This document shows, piece by piece, positions 30,618 through 39,354 of a stretch of DNA of 64,000 nt (the stretch's first letter is position 1; each line of letters starts with the position of its first letter). The notes under the pieces were generated by a model. The model saw only the letters and a list, made by a program, of their open reading frames with translations. It did not search any database and was not told the DNA's origin. A program made the translations under genes and the position numbers. This DNA is from Thiothrix subterranea. GTDB taxonomy: Bacteria; Pseudomonadota; Gammaproteobacteria; Thiotrichales; Thiotrichaceae. The stretch is from NCBI RefSeq assembly GCF_016772315.1, contig NZ_CP053482.1, positions 1,736,001 to 1,800,000 on the forward strand, given 5' to 3'.

Positions 30618-31039
30618 GCAGCCCGCGTCGCCGCCGTAAAATCATGGCAGAAATGAACGTGGTTCCTTACATCGACGTCATGTTGGTGTTGCTGGTTATC
30701 TTTATGGTGACAGCCCCGATTATGCAAACCGGCGTGACGGTCGACGCGCCCGATGCCCAAGCCGAGCCACTGGATGCCAACAACCAACAAGAACCGCTCA
30801 CCATCTCGGTCGATGCCAGCGGCAAATTGTTTTTGGATGACGGTTCAGAAGTCCCGGCTGCCAACGTCACCGCCTACGTCAGCAGCCAATTGGACGCCAA
30901 AGCCGAGCGCCCCGTTTACGTCAAAGCCGACAGCACGGTTGAATACCGGCATTTAATGAATGCGATGGTCGCCGTTCAACAAGCCGGTGCAAAAAAAATC
31001 GGCCTGATGGCTGACCCTGCACCGCCCGACCAACCGTAA
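30614..31039 (+). CDS. tolR: Tol-Pal system protein TolR
   Basis: TolR is the single-pass partner of TolQ. The 141-aa protein has the MAEMNVVPYIDVMLVLLVIF region with the proton-path aspartate in its membrane helix (about 17-40). A periplasmic domain follows, including PVYVKADSTVEYRHLMNAMVA, typical of TolR/ExbD. Start overlaps tolQ (ATGA). A 26-bp gap leads to tolA. Confidence 0.95.
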   Translation: MSSPRRRRKIMAEMNVVPYIDVMLVLLVIFMVTAPIMQTGVTVDAPDAQAEPLDANNQQEPLTISVDASGKLFLDDGSEVPAANVTAYVSSQLDAKAERPVYVKADSTVEYRHLMNAMVAVQQAGAKKIGLMADPAPPDQP

Positions 31040-31065
31040 GCTGATCTGCGAAGGGCTACAAGATC

Positions 31066-32349
31066 ATGTTTAAAGAAATACGTAACAAACCACAAGCACT
31101 CTTCTGGGCCATTCTGCTGCACGTCCTGATCGTCGGCGTATTATTGCTCAGCTTTCAATGGACTGACCGACCAGAGACCGCCGAAAGCAAAGCCGTCGAA
31201 GTCACGCTGCCCGACGCCCCCATTCCCCCCGAAGCAGAACCCAATACCAGCGAACCAGAACGCACCGCATTAACCGCGACAGAAGATGCCTCCCCCGAAA
31301 AAGCCGAGCCAACCAAGGCTGATGCAGCAGCGGAGGCAAAAGCGGAAGAGCAAGCCCAGCAACAAGCCATCATCGCGGCGGCGGCGGTCACTGCGGCAGC
31401 ACAAGCCAAACAGCAAGCCGATGCACAACGCAAAGCACTGGCAGCAACCAAAGCCAAAGAAGCCGAACGCGAACAAGCAGCCGCTGACAAAGCCGCCAAA
31501 GCCAAAGAAGCCGCTCGTGAACAATCCGCCGCCGCGCGTCAGGAAGCAGCAGCCGAAGAACGTGCCAAAGCCGAAGCGCGGCGCCGGGCGGAAGCCAGAG
31601 CCGAAGCGCGTCGTGCAGCCCTAGCCGCCGAAAAAGAAGCCGAACGCAAACAAGCCAATGCCGCCAACAAAGCCAAGGCAGAAGCCGAAGCGAAAGCGTT
31701 GGCAGAAAAGAAAGCCCGCGAAAAAAGCAAAGCCGAAGCCGCTGCGGAAGCCAAAGCCGAGGCAAGAGCAGAAGCCGCAGCAGAGGCTAAAGCCAAGGCA
31801 AGAGCAGAAGCCGCTGCGGAAGCCAAAGCCGAAGCAAGAGCAGAAGCCGCTGCGGAAGCCAAAGCTAAGGCAAAAGCCGAAGCAGCGGAAAAAGCAGAAG
31901 CCGAAGCAGCCGCCAAAGCCAAATCCGAAGCGCTTGCCCGTAAAAAAGCTGACGCGGAAGAAGCGCAATTGGCTGCTGATCGTGAACGCTGGAAAGCCGC
32001 CGAAGCCAAACGCAAAGCCGCTGAAGAAGATGCCCGTCGTGCCGCCGCAGCCGCTGCCAATGCAGGCCCTAGCAATAGCGAATTAAACGCTGCCCGCGCT
32101 GCTTGGAAAGCCGCCGTCAACCGTAAAATCAAAGGCAACTGGAACAAACCCGGCGAACGCTTCGGTATGTCTGCCACCATTCGCCTCGGCATTAGCCCAT
32201 CGGGTGGCATCCGGCGTTTCACCTTGTCTTGTGATGGCAGCACCGCGTTTTGCGAGTCGATCAAATCAGCGGTGCAACGTTCCGACCCATTTCCACGTCC
32301 CGAATACCAAGAACTGTACAACGATACTCACGTTATCACGATGGATTAA
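31066..32349 (+). CDS. tolA: Tol-Pal system protein TolA
   Basis: TolA spans the periplasm, linking the TolQR motor to TolB/Pal at the outer membrane. The 427-aa protein has one N-terminal membrane helix (about 12-30, FWAILLHVLIVGVLLLSF). An acidic/proline stretch follows, then a very long Ala/Lys/Glu helical stalk from about 80 to 335. The C-terminal domain (about 345-427) has WKAAVNRKIKGNWNKPG and SPSGGIRRFTLS, resembling TolA domain III/TonB-C. The stalk contains a nearly perfect DNA tandem repeat. The stop is followed five bases later by tolB. Confidence 0.92.
   Translation: MFKEIRNKPQALFWAILLHVLIVGVLLLSFQWTDRPETAESKAVEVTLPDAPIPPEAEPNTSEPERTALTATEDASPEKAEPTKADAAAEAKAEEQAQQQAIIAAAAVTAAAQAKQQADAQRKALAATKAKEAEREQAAADKAAKAKEAAREQSAAARQEAAAEERAKAEARRRAEARAEARRAALAAEKEAERKQANAANKAKAEAEAKALAEKKAREKSKAEAAAEAKAEARAEAAAEAKAKARAEAAAEAKAEARAEAAAEAKAKAKAEAAEKAEAEAAAKAKSEALARKKADAEEAQLAADRERWKAAEAKRKAAEEDARRAAAAAANAGPSNSELNAARAAWKAAVNRKIKGNWNKPGERFGMSATIRLGISPSGGIRRFTLSCDGSTAFCESIKSAVQRSDPFPRPEYQELYNDTHVITMD
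31738..31869 (+). repeat. 36-bp tandem repeat in the tolA stalk
   Basis: Three complete 36-bp units (31762-31797, 31798-31833, 31834-31869) are preceded by a partial unit from 31738. Each encodes the 12-residue block ARAEAAAEAKAK or its variant ending in E. Units differ at only a few bases, so the array could expand or shrink by slippage without breaking the frame, changing stalk length in 12-residue steps. Confidence 0.85.
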
Positions 32350-32354
32350 CCGCA

Positions 32355-33590
32355 ATGCACATGAAAACAACCTTACTCGCATCCGTCCTGCTCGTCACAG
32401 GGCTTGGCTTACCCGTTACCTCCACGGCTGAAGAGTTATTCTCACGCATCGACATTGATGCCACCGTCGGTGAAACCAGCATCATTGTGATGCCGTTCAG
32501 CCCCATGTCCAAAGTCATCGAAGCTGACCTGCAACGCAGTGGGCGTTTTGCACTGATGGATCCGGCACGGGCAGGCGGCAACTTTTCCCCCGACGCTTTG
32601 CGTGCCACTGGCGCAGAATACGCCGTGGTCGGCAGTCACAGCGGTGAGATGAATCTGCAACTGGTCAACCTGCGCACCGGGCAAGTGGCTGGCGCATTCC
32701 GTATTCCCACGCACCCGAATGAACGGCGCATGGCACACAAAGCCGCCGATTTGGTATTTGAAAAACTCACCGGGGTGAAGGGCGCATTCGACACGCGGAT
32801 TGCTTACGTTTCCGCCAGCGGGCCTGCCAAAAATCAAACCTACCAATTGATCGTCTCGGATGCCGATGGCTTTACCCCGCGCACCATCGTCTCTTCGCGC
32901 AAACCCGTGATGTCCCCCAGTTGGTCGCCGGATGGCAGGCAAGTGGCGTATGTTTCCTATGAAACCGGTCGCCCCGTGGTTTATGCGCAAGATTTAGCAT
33001 CCGGTGGCAAGCGCACCATTTCTGATCCGAACCGTTCCAGCATTTCCCCGTCATGGTCGCCGGATGGACGCTCGATTGCTTACAGTGTCGCCGAACGCGG
33101 TAATTACAATATTGTGGTCAGTGGTGCGAATGGTGGCGGCGCACGCCAGATTACCAACACACGCGGCATTAACGCCGAGCCACAATGGGCCGACAGCAAC
33201 ACCATCGTGTTTACGTCTGACCGCAGCGGGCAACCGCAACTCTACAAAACCACTGCCAGTGGCGGCGGCGAAAGCCGGATGTCATTCAGCGGCGGCTACA
33301 ATGCCGGAGCCAGCATCGCGGGCAATAGCGTCGCGATGGTACGGCAAAGCGGCGGCACGTCCAGCATCACCATTATGGATGCCGCCACCAAACAGGAACG
33401 CACCATTTCACGCGGCACCCAAGACGATTCCCCTGCCATCTCCCCCAATGGCATGATGGTGTTGTATGCGACGGATGCCGGTGGGCGTAACTCCTTGGCA
33501 GTCGCCAGTGACAATGGCAAAGCCCACCAAAGCCTGTATTCACAGGCGGGCGATGTACGCGACCCCGCATGGTCGCCCTATCTTGATTAA
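32355..33590 (+). CDS. tolB: Tol-Pal system beta-propeller protein TolB
   Basis: TolB is the periplasmic beta-propeller that binds Pal and TolA. The 411-aa precursor has a signal peptide (LLASVLLVTGLGLPVTSTAEE). An N-terminal domain with IIVMPFSPMSKVIEADLQRSGRF-like sequence follows. The WD40-like blades repeat the pattern SPSWSPDGR and PQWADSN. ATG 32355 (MHMKTTLL) fits the signal peptide; the frame itself is open earlier inside tolA. The stop overlaps the first possible start of pal. Confidence 0.95.
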   Translation: MHMKTTLLASVLLVTGLGLPVTSTAEELFSRIDIDATVGETSIIVMPFSPMSKVIEADLQRSGRFALMDPARAGGNFSPDALRATGAEYAVVGSHSGEMNLQLVNLRTGQVAGAFRIPTHPNERRMAHKAADLVFEKLTGVKGAFDTRIAYVSASGPAKNQTYQLIVSDADGFTPRTIVSSRKPVMSPSWSPDGRQVAYVSYETGRPVVYAQDLASGGKRTISDPNRSSISPSWSPDGRSIAYSVAERGNYNIVVSGANGGGARQITNTRGINAEPQWADSNTIVFTSDRSGQPQLYKTTASGGGESRMSFSGGYNAGASIAGNSVAMVRQSGGTSSITIMDAATKQERTISRGTQDDSPAISPNGMMVLYATDAGGRNSLAVASDNGKAHQSLYSQAGDVRDPAWSPYLD

Positions 33591-34198
33591 TGAATAGCGA
33601 GATGAGTGTTATGAAAATGAAAACATTGGCTTTTTCAGTCCTGATTGCTGCGTTGAGCATCACCGGGTGTCAACAAGTTCCACCGAATGCCGCAGGCACG
33701 GGTGGCACTGCTGGCGGTGGTTACGGCACAGGTGGCGGTACCGCAGGCGGTGGTTATGGCACTGACGGCTACGGCACGGGTGGTAATTACGGGAATGGCT
33801 ACGGTAACGGGACTGGCGCGGGTCAATACACCCCGGCAGAGCTGCGCAACCCCAGCAGCATTCTGGCGCAACGGGTTATTTATTTCGATCTCGACCGCGC
33901 TGACATCAAGCCGGAATACATGAACGTCCTCAATGCTCATGCTTCCTTGCTGACGGCTTATCCGAATCTGCGGGTACGTTTGGAAGGCCACGCGGATGAG
34001 CGCGGCTCACGCGATTACAACGTTGCCTTGTCGGAGCGCCGGGGTTATTCGGTACTCGATTACATGCAAGTCAAAGGCACTAGCAGCAACCAGATGGAAG
34101 TCATCGGTTACGGCGAAGAAGTTCCGGCGGTTTTCGGGCACAATGAAAGCGCGTGGGGTAAAAACCGCCGCGTCGAAATCAAATATGCCGGAGAATAA
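33590..34198 (+). CDS. pal: peptidoglycan-associated lipoprotein Pal
   Basis: Pal anchors the outer membrane to peptidoglycan. A lipoprotein signal with the lipobox LSITGC is followed by a Gly/Tyr/Thr-rich linker of roughly 50 residues made of imperfect GGGYGT-type repeats, longer than in E. coli. The OmpA-like domain has VIYFDLDRADIKPEYM, LEGHADERGSRDYNVALSERR and NRRVEIKY. The ATG at 33590 overlaps the tolB stop. Internal starts at 33602 or 33611 would give a more ordinary signal peptide, so the exact start is uncertain. Confidence 0.92.
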   Translation: MNSEMSVMKMKTLAFSVLIAALSITGCQQVPPNAAGTGGTAGGGYGTGGGTAGGGYGTDGYGTGGNYGNGYGNGTGAGQYTPAELRNPSSILAQRVIYFDLDRADIKPEYMNVLNAHASLLTAYPNLRVRLEGHADERGSRDYNVALSERRGYSVLDYMQVKGTSSNQMEVIGYGEEVPAVFGHNESAWGKNRRVEIKYAGE

Positions 34199-34202
34199 TG
34201 TG

Positions 34203-35126
34203 ATGCAAAACCAGCTAAACCGCAGCGTCCTCGGCGCTCTGGTCGCTACGCTGCTGGCGGTTTCCCCTGTCGGGGCAGCACCGCTCTCGGATGAGGCTGC
34301 GGTGCAATTACTGCAACGGGTCAATGAACTGGAGCAGGAATTGCGCAACCTACGCGGTGACAATGAAAAACTGCAAAATGAGTTAGAAATCGTGCAGAAA
34401 AGTCAGCGCGACACTTTCCAACAAGTCGATGAACGCATTGAAAAACTGCAAGACGCCAGCCCAGACACAGCGGCTCAAGCCGACAAAGCCGAACCCACGC
34501 CAGACAAAGTGCTCGATAACGCCGATGTAGACGCACTCAAAGCCAAAGAAACCAAACCCGACCCCAACGGTTTCTACAGCTACGGCACCGACAAGTCAGA
34601 TGACAAAAACCCACCGGCGGGCGCGGGTAAAACCACCGATACCAACGTCGATAGTCCAACTGATAAAACCACCGAACCGCCCAGCACCAGCAAAGCGCCG
34701 GATTCCAGCACCACAGCGGATAAAACCCCAGCACCTGAACGCGAGGAGCGCTCGGTGTATGACGACGCTTTTAAAACCTTGTTGCAAGACCCTAAAGAAG
34801 CCGTGCCGGAATTTCGCGCTTTTCTCAAGGACTATCCCAAAAGCCCGCTGGCTTCCAGCGCACAGTATTGGGTGGGTGAAGCGCTGTACGCTGAAAAAGA
34901 CTTCAAAGGCGCGATTGAAGAGTTTTTAGTGGTACTCAAAGAGCACAAAGGCAGCGACAAAGCCCCCGATGCCGCCCTCAAACTCGGCTACAGTTTCTAC
35001 GAACTGAAAGACTGGGAAAAAGCCCGCAAAACCTTGCAAGACGTGATCAGCTTCTTCCCGGATAACGCCGAAACTCGCAAACTGGCGCAAGAACGCTTGG
35101 ATCAAATGAAGACTGAGGGGCATTAA
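34203..35126 (+). CDS. cpoB: Tol-Pal coordinator protein CpoB (YbgF)
   Basis: CpoB is a periplasmic TPR protein that ties peptidoglycan synthesis to Tol-Pal constriction. The 307-aa precursor has a signal peptide ending near VGAAP. A trimerising coiled coil follows (about 30-80, VQLLQRVNELEQELRNLRGD), then a long Asp/Lys/Pro/Thr-rich linker (about 90-190). Tetratricopeptide repeats come next (about 190-305, FRAFLKDYPKSPLASSAQYW, GEALYAEKDFKGAIEEF, LKLGYSFYELKDWEKARKTL). The frame extends upstream, but ATG 34203, four bases after the pal stop, is the natural start. Its stop codon lies in the loop of the operon terminator. Confidence 0.93.
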   Translation: MQNQLNRSVLGALVATLLAVSPVGAAPLSDEAAVQLLQRVNELEQELRNLRGDNEKLQNELEIVQKSQRDTFQQVDERIEKLQDASPDTAAQADKAEPTPDKVLDNADVDALKAKETKPDPNGFYSYGTDKSDDKNPPAGAGKTTDTNVDSPTDKTTEPPSTSKAPDSSTTADKTPAPEREERSVYDDAFKTLLQDPKEAVPEFRAFLKDYPKSPLASSAQYWVGEALYAEKDFKGAIEEFLVVLKEHKGSDKAPDAALKLGYSFYELKDWEKARKTLQDVISFFPDNAETRKLAQERLDQMKTEGH

Positions 35127-35140
35127 GCCCCTCTTTTTTT
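35115..35140 (+). terminator. rho-independent terminator of the tol-pal operon
   Basis: GAGGGGC-ATTAA-GCCCCTC followed by seven T: a perfect 7-bp GC-rich stem, 5-nt loop and T tract. The cpoB stop codon TAA sits inside the loop, so the stem begins within the last codons of the gene. Confidence 0.95.
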
Positions 35141-35230
35141 AATCAGACTGACAGCTTCTCCTGCAAAATTACGCATTTTTGCATATAGTTATCGGGCATG
35201 GATGCCCATTAAATAACAGCGGAGACGCGC

Positions 35231-35449
35231 ATGTTCGGCAAAAAAAGCCCCAAACCAGCCCCTGAATTGAATCTCGCGCAGGTGCTACCCCCTGTGCCAT
35301 TGAAAACCGCAGCCGCCCGGCGCTTCATGGAATTTTGCCAACAAGACTTCCAAAGCCATACCCACGCGGATGGTTTCGACCCCAAGGTGTATGCAGACGC
35401 GGTCGCACTGGTCGTGAACCGCCTCGAAGCCACTCGGCACATGGAGTAA
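35231..35449 (+). CDS. small hypothetical protein upstream of the SMC-like ATPase
   Basis: This 72-aa protein is not a family I recognise. It has a basic N-terminus (MFGKKSPKPAPELN), then predicted helices (TAAARRFMEFCQQDF and YADAVALVVNRLEATRH). No signal peptide or membrane segment. GGAGA precedes the ATG by about 6 nt, and the stop is five bases before the next gene, so it is very likely co-translated with the ATPase. It may be a regulator or partner of that protein. Confidence 0.7.
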   Translation: MFGKKSPKPAPELNLAQVLPPVPLKTAAARRFMEFCQQDFQSHTHADGFDPKVYADAVALVVNRLEATRHME

Positions 35450-35454
35450 ATTCG

Positions 35455-37311
35455 ATGATCATCACTGCCATTAACGCCGAAAACTTCCGCAAATACCAAC
35501 ACCTGCAACTGGAAAACCTGCCAGAGCGTGGCCTAATTGCGCTCACCGGCGGCAATGAATCCGGCAAAAGCAGCATTGGCGACGCCATCCAATTCGGCCT
35601 GTTCGGGCGCACCGAACAAGTAAAACCCGCCGACGCTTCCAAATTAATTCACTGGGGAGCCAGCCAAGCCAGCGTTGCCTTGCGCCTGCAACACCGGGGG
35701 CACGAATACCGGCTCATACGCTCCATCGACACCGAGGGCAATGTTGCCGCCACCCTGTTTTCCACCGAAGAAGAAGTCACGCTGGCAGATACCCCGGAAA
35801 CGGTGGAACGCCAACTCAAAGCGCTGTTTGGCTACTATTACGGCGCATTTTCTACCGCGTTTTACTGGGGGCAACAAAGCAGCCATAGCAAGGAAGGCGA
35901 TAGCGACAACCTCCGTGCCATTGCCGGACTCAAAGAGCACGCCACCCTCAGCAACCAATTGGAACGCGAACAACAAGAACGCCTCGACACGCTCAAGGAA
36001 ATGGAAGGGCGCTGCAAACACACTTTGCGTTCCATCGACACGTTTCACCTTGATGACACCCAATTGCCGCGCCTCAAGGCTATCGTCACCGATGTGGAAG
36101 ATCGCCAGCAACAACTCACCCTGATGGCGCAACGGCTCGACAAAGAATCACTCGCCTACCCCAATAATCTCGACGCCTTTCAAAGCGTTGACCAACGCAC
36201 GCGCAACATCGGACGTTGGACGAAAACCACCCTCGTCGTCTTCCTATTGGCATTGCTGGTAGGCTTGTTCCTGATGTTCACCCCCGAATGGGGCAAGGGT
36301 TTGCTCGGCAATCTCTCGGTCTCATGGCAAGACACACTGGGGCGGGGGGCCATCCGCCTTGCCTCGCTTGCAGCCTTGGTCGGTGCAGTGCTATTGGTTT
36401 ACGGCTGGTATGTGGAAGTGCGCCGCTTGCGCCCGCTACAAACCCACGCCAATCACCTCGCCGCTGCCATGGAAAACAGCTACCAAGCCTGTACCCAGCC
36501 GGTTAGCCGCCAGCTCAACACCGATAGCGTTGATTATTTGGTGGAAAAACACCTCGATATGCCAGACACCAGCACCAACCATCCCGACATGGCGTCGATT
36601 CCAGAGTGGATACACACCACGCGCCTGTACAAAACCAAAGCCCTCTACGTGCACAGCGCGGCGGATACCCTCAATGTCGGGCTGAGCAACCGTCGCGCCG
36701 AATTGGGAAAACACCTAGACACGGCGAAGGCCGAAATTCTCACCGCCGAACAACAATTGGAACACCGCGCACATTTACAAGCCTTGGCAACCGAGCAAGA
36801 ACAAGCTTTGGAACACGAACGCCGCCAGCACGTCGTCACCAGTACCGCCATCGACTTATTAAAGCGCGATGCCAGCCACTCGATTGAACGCTTCAACCAA
36901 TTGGTCAAAACACGCTGCCCAGAACTGCTGCAACGTTTCACCCAAGCACATTACCAATCGCTGGAAATTTTGCCCGATTTCAGTCTCAAAGTGTTGTCGG
37001 AGGAAAAAGGCGATTACCTCGATTTCAATGAAATTTCGACCGGCACGCAACGCCAAGTGGCCTTAGCCATGCGCATTGCACTGGCAAATGCGTTAGCCGA
37101 TGCCACCAAAACCGACAAACAAATGCTGTTTTTGGACGAACCCTTTGCATTCTTCGACCCAGAACGCAGCAATAATACGCTGCACAGTTTGGTGGAAACC
37201 AGCAAAGGCGTGATGAGCCAAATTTGGTTAACCGCGCAAACCAAGCCGGAAGGTGTTCCGTTAGCGCATCATATTCAATGTCAGCAAAGCGGGCATACCC
37301 TAAAGGCATAG
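35455..37311 (+). CDS. membrane-spanning SMC/RecF-like AAA ATPase (YhaN-like)
   Basis: This 618-aa ABC-type ATPase has the Rad50/SMC architecture. The N-terminal half-domain has Walker A TGGNESGKSSI (about 31-41), a coiled coil comes next, and the C-terminal half-domain has the signature STGTQRQVALAMRIALANAL and Walker B MLFLDEPFAFFD. Unlike DNA-repair SMC proteins, the middle of the coiled coil holds two hydrophobic segments: about 257-280 (LVVFLLALLVGLFLMF) and about 302-320 (SLAALVGAVLLVYGWYV). They probably span the inner membrane. This layout recalls YhaN-type proteins. The frame opens earlier inside the 72-aa gene, but ATG 35455 matches the domain start. No partner nuclease (SbcD/YhaO-like) is adjacent. 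Function unknown; envelope- or DNA-linked roles are possible. Confidence 0.8.
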   Translation: MIITAINAENFRKYQHLQLENLPERGLIALTGGNESGKSSIGDAIQFGLFGRTEQVKPADASKLIHWGASQASVALRLQHRGHEYRLIRSIDTEGNVAATLFSTEEEVTLADTPETVERQLKALFGYYYGAFSTAFYWGQQSSHSKEGDSDNLRAIAGLKEHATLSNQLEREQQERLDTLKEMEGRCKHTLRSIDTFHLDDTQLPRLKAIVTDVEDRQQQLTLMAQRLDKESLAYPNNLDAFQSVDQRTRNIGRWTKTTLVVFLLALLVGLFLMFTPEWGKGLLGNLSVSWQDTLGRGAIRLASLAALVGAVLLVYGWYVEVRRLRPLQTHANHLAAAMENSYQACTQPVSRQLNTDSVDYLVEKHLDMPDTSTNHPDMASIPEWIHTTRLYKTKALYVHSAADTLNVGLSNRRAELGKHLDTAKAEILTAEQQLEHRAHLQALATEQEQALEHERRQHVVTSTAIDLLKRDASHSIERFNQLVKTRCPELLQRFTQAHYQSLEILPDFSLKVLSEEKGDYLDFNEISTGTQRQVALAMRIALANALADATKTDKQMLFLDEPFAFFDPERSNNTLHSLVETSKGVMSQIWLTAQTKPEGVPLAHHIQCQQSGHTLKA

Positions 37312-37375
37312 AGGCTTTCTTCTTTGCGATTTATCAACCTATAATCCCCTCTGCACTACAGTTAGAGGAGAGGTT

Positions 37376-38641
37376 ATGATATTTGATAATTTTGCATCCG
37401 CGCAGTCATTTTTGCTGATCGCGGGCTTTGTGATTGCCTTCATCATGGGGGCAATCGTCAATAAAACCCATTTTTGCACCATGGGTGCGGTATCCGATTG
37501 GATCAATATGGGCGATACCGGGCGTTTCCGCGCTTGGGGTTTAGCCATTGGCGTTGCCCTGCTAGGCGTCGTGTTGCTGGAAATGGTGGGGCTGGTGAAC
37601 GCTAACGGCTCTTACCCGCCTTACCGCAACGGGCAACTGATCTGGGCAGAAAACCTGCTGGGCGGCATTCTGTTTGGTATCGGCATGACGATCGCGGGGG
37701 GTTGCGGGAATAAGTGTCTAGTGCGCATTGGCGCGGGCAATCTCAAATCCATTTTCGTGTTCTTGATTATTGGGGTGGTGGGGTATTTCATGCTGAACCC
37801 ATTCCCCGGCTCGGATAAAACCTTGTATTCGCTATTATTCTACCCTTGGCTCAACCCATTAGCCGTCAATATGGGAAATTCCCAAGATTTGGGAAGCGTC
37901 ATTGCAGGCGAAGACAATGCCTTGATCGCCCGTTTGGTGATTGGGTCGATTATCGGGCTGTTTCTGGTGTGGCTGGCGTTTAAATCCAAAGATTTCCGCA
38001 GCAGCAGTGATTTCGCGCTCGGCGGCATTGCGGTCGGTTTGTGCGTGTTAGCCGCCTGGTATGTCACCAGCAATATTGCCGTGAGCATCGACGATCAACC
38101 TTATCCCCTCACCCAATATTACGGCGAATGGGACATGCTGGCGGAATCGGAGGAAGGCAAACCCGCGATTGGCGCAGCACTGGGCGCACAATCGTTCACC
38201 TTCATCAATCCGATGGCACAAGCGGTGGGTTATGCAGCGGGTGGTTTCAACAGTAGCTTGTTGACCTTTGGCGTGATGGCATTCTTCGGGGTGATGGCAG
38301 GCTCATTGGCGTGGGCATTGGTTAGCCGCACCTTCCGCATCGAATGGTTTGCCTCGGTAGGTGATGTCATTAACCACGTATTAGGCGCAGCATTGATGGG
38401 GATTGGCGGTGTCTTAGCGATGGGTTGTACGGTTGGTCAAGCCATTACCGGCGTTTCTACTCTTGCGATTGGCTCATTCATTGCTTTTGCGGGCATTGTG
38501 TTGGGCAGTGCGCTCACCATGAAAGTGCAATTCTACCAAATGATGTATGAGGAAGAAGCCAGCTTTGGCAAAGCATTAATCACAGGGTTGGTCGATTTGA
38601 AGCTTTTGCCCGAATCATTGCGCAAACTTGAAAAAGTTTAA
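37376..38641 (+). CDS. YeeE/YedE family sulfur-compound transporter
   Basis: This polytopic inner-membrane protein of 421 aa is related to YeeE (TsuA), the thiosulfate importer. It has about ten membrane helices. Two internal repeats carry the conserved cysteine motifs: first IAGGCGNKCLVRIGAGNLKS (about 107-126), second MGCTVGQAITGVSTLAIGS (about 350-370). GAIVNKTHFCTMGAVSDW near 25-40 is a third typical cysteine-containing motif. A GAGGAGAGG Shine-Dalgarno precedes the ATG, and a TATAAT box at 37340-37345 may be its -10. In a sulfur-oxidising host it could take up thiosulfate or another reduced sulfur species; the exact substrate is not determined by sequence. Confidence 0.88.
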   Translation: MIFDNFASAQSFLLIAGFVIAFIMGAIVNKTHFCTMGAVSDWINMGDTGRFRAWGLAIGVALLGVVLLEMVGLVNANGSYPPYRNGQLIWAENLLGGILFGIGMTIAGGCGNKCLVRIGAGNLKSIFVFLIIGVVGYFMLNPFPGSDKTLYSLLFYPWLNPLAVNMGNSQDLGSVIAGEDNALIARLVIGSIIGLFLVWLAFKSKDFRSSSDFALGGIAVGLCVLAAWYVTSNIAVSIDDQPYPLTQYYGEWDMLAESEEGKPAIGAALGAQSFTFINPMAQAVGYAAGGFNSSLLTFGVMAFFGVMAGSLAWALVSRTFRIEWFASVGDVINHVLGAALMGIGGVLAMGCTVGQAITGVSTLAIGSFIAFAGIVLGSALTMKVQFYQMMYEEEASFGKALITGLVDLKLLPESLRKLEKV

Positions 38642-38660
38642 GCGAAATCGAAAAAAAGAC

Positions 38661-38688
38661 TTGAACCCAAAACGTTTTTGTCTATAAT
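38661..38688 (+). promoter_or_regulatory. sigma-70 promoter of tRNA-Lys
   Basis: TTGAAC (38661-38666) and TATAAT (38683-38688) are 16 bp apart, and the tRNA starts 13 bp after the -10 box. Near-consensus boxes and position make this the promoter. Confidence 0.85.
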
Positions 38689-38701
38689 ACCGCTCTTCTC
38701 A

Positions 38702-38777
38702 GGGCCGTTAGCTCAGTCGGTAGAGCATCTGACTTTTAATTAGGTGGTCGTGCGTTCGAGTCGCACACGGCCCACCA
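38702..38777 (+). tRNA. tRNA-Lys (anticodon TTT)
   Basis: A 76-nt tRNA with the acceptor stem GGGCCGT/ACGGCCC, D-arm TAGCTCAGTCGGTAGAGCA, anticodon loop CTTTTAA (anticodon TTT, lysine), T-arm GTTCGAGTC and an encoded CCA end at 38775-38777. All stems pair. It is a single gene with its own promoter and terminator. Confidence 0.97.
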
Positions 38778-38789
38778 TACACAAATCAA

Positions 38790-38822
38790 AGGGTTATAGT
38801 GTTTTCACTGTAACCCTTTTTT
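38790..38822 (+). terminator. rho-independent terminator after tRNA-Lys
   Basis: The stem AGGGTTATAGTG pairs with CACTGTAACCCT (12 bp with a single T-G wobble) around a TTTT loop and is followed by five T. It lies 12 bp after the tRNA. Confidence 0.93.
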
Positions 38823-39304
38823 GTTGAAACACGCCTTACGGTACGGTTTCAGGTGTCCTATTTCTGTTTTGACTCCCTCAAAAATGCCCTCATTGATTTT
38901 TTGGCATGATTCGCCGGTAATGTTCACGGGCAAGTAATAGGCGTTCTGTGTACTTGGTGTACTTATTCCTCATTCTGAGATTATCGTCAAAATTATACAG
39001 GAAATATAAGCAAGAGCTAATATTGCCAACCACTCGCTACCAGACGCACACGCACAACCCCCATACGCGGCAACTTAATCCCATAACCCATTGTTTCCTC
39101 TTGAAAAAAAGGTGTGGCAACCCCATATAGATGCTATTTAAAATAGAGAGGCATTGTTCAGCCCCTCATTTGAATCAATGCCGGGAAATGGGGATGAGTC
39201 GTTTTTAATCAGAGGGATAGAAGCTTAAGTTGGCGCGTATGCGCACACCCCCCTTTCCCTTTTACATAGCAAGTACACTAACTGCACTAAGTACACACGC
39301 CCAC
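38823..39304. other. intergenic region with no gene seen
   Basis: About 480 bp without a convincing coding frame on either strand. The only open frame (60 codons, 38948-39130) has no ribosome-binding site and no protein-like composition. Together with the truncated genes to its right, this looks like decayed sequence behind a tRNA gene. Confidence 0.5.
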
Positions 39305-39329
39305 AAAAAAGCCGGAACAATGCCCGGCT
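39305..39329 (-). terminator. rho-independent terminator after brnA
   Basis: On the minus strand AGCCGG, an 8-nt loop (GCATTGTT) and CCGGCT run into a stretch of T. It lies 25 bp past the brnA stop and fits a terminator for that gene. Confidence 0.8.
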
Positions 39330-39354
39330 ATTGGTGGTGATTCGATGCTGGCAA

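Noticed and set aside
31738-31869. Repeats considered as a CRISPR array
   Set aside because: The units are directly adjacent without unique spacers and are in frame in tolA, so they are protein-coding tandem repeats. No CRISPR array or cas gene is seen in the window.
31155-32321. Long Ala/Ser- and Leu/Arg/Cys-rich frames opposite tolA
   Set aside because: They are the complement of the Ala/Lys/Glu repeat codons of tolA; low complexity alone keeps them open.
37324-37345. TTGCGA/TATAAT as a promoter of the YeeE-type gene
   Set aside because: The boxes are only 10 bp apart; the TATAAT may be a real -10, but I see no good -35 at the right distance.
38948-39130. 60-codon frame behind tRNA-Lys
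   Set aside because: No Shine-Dalgarno, no conserved pattern and located in apparently decayed sequence.
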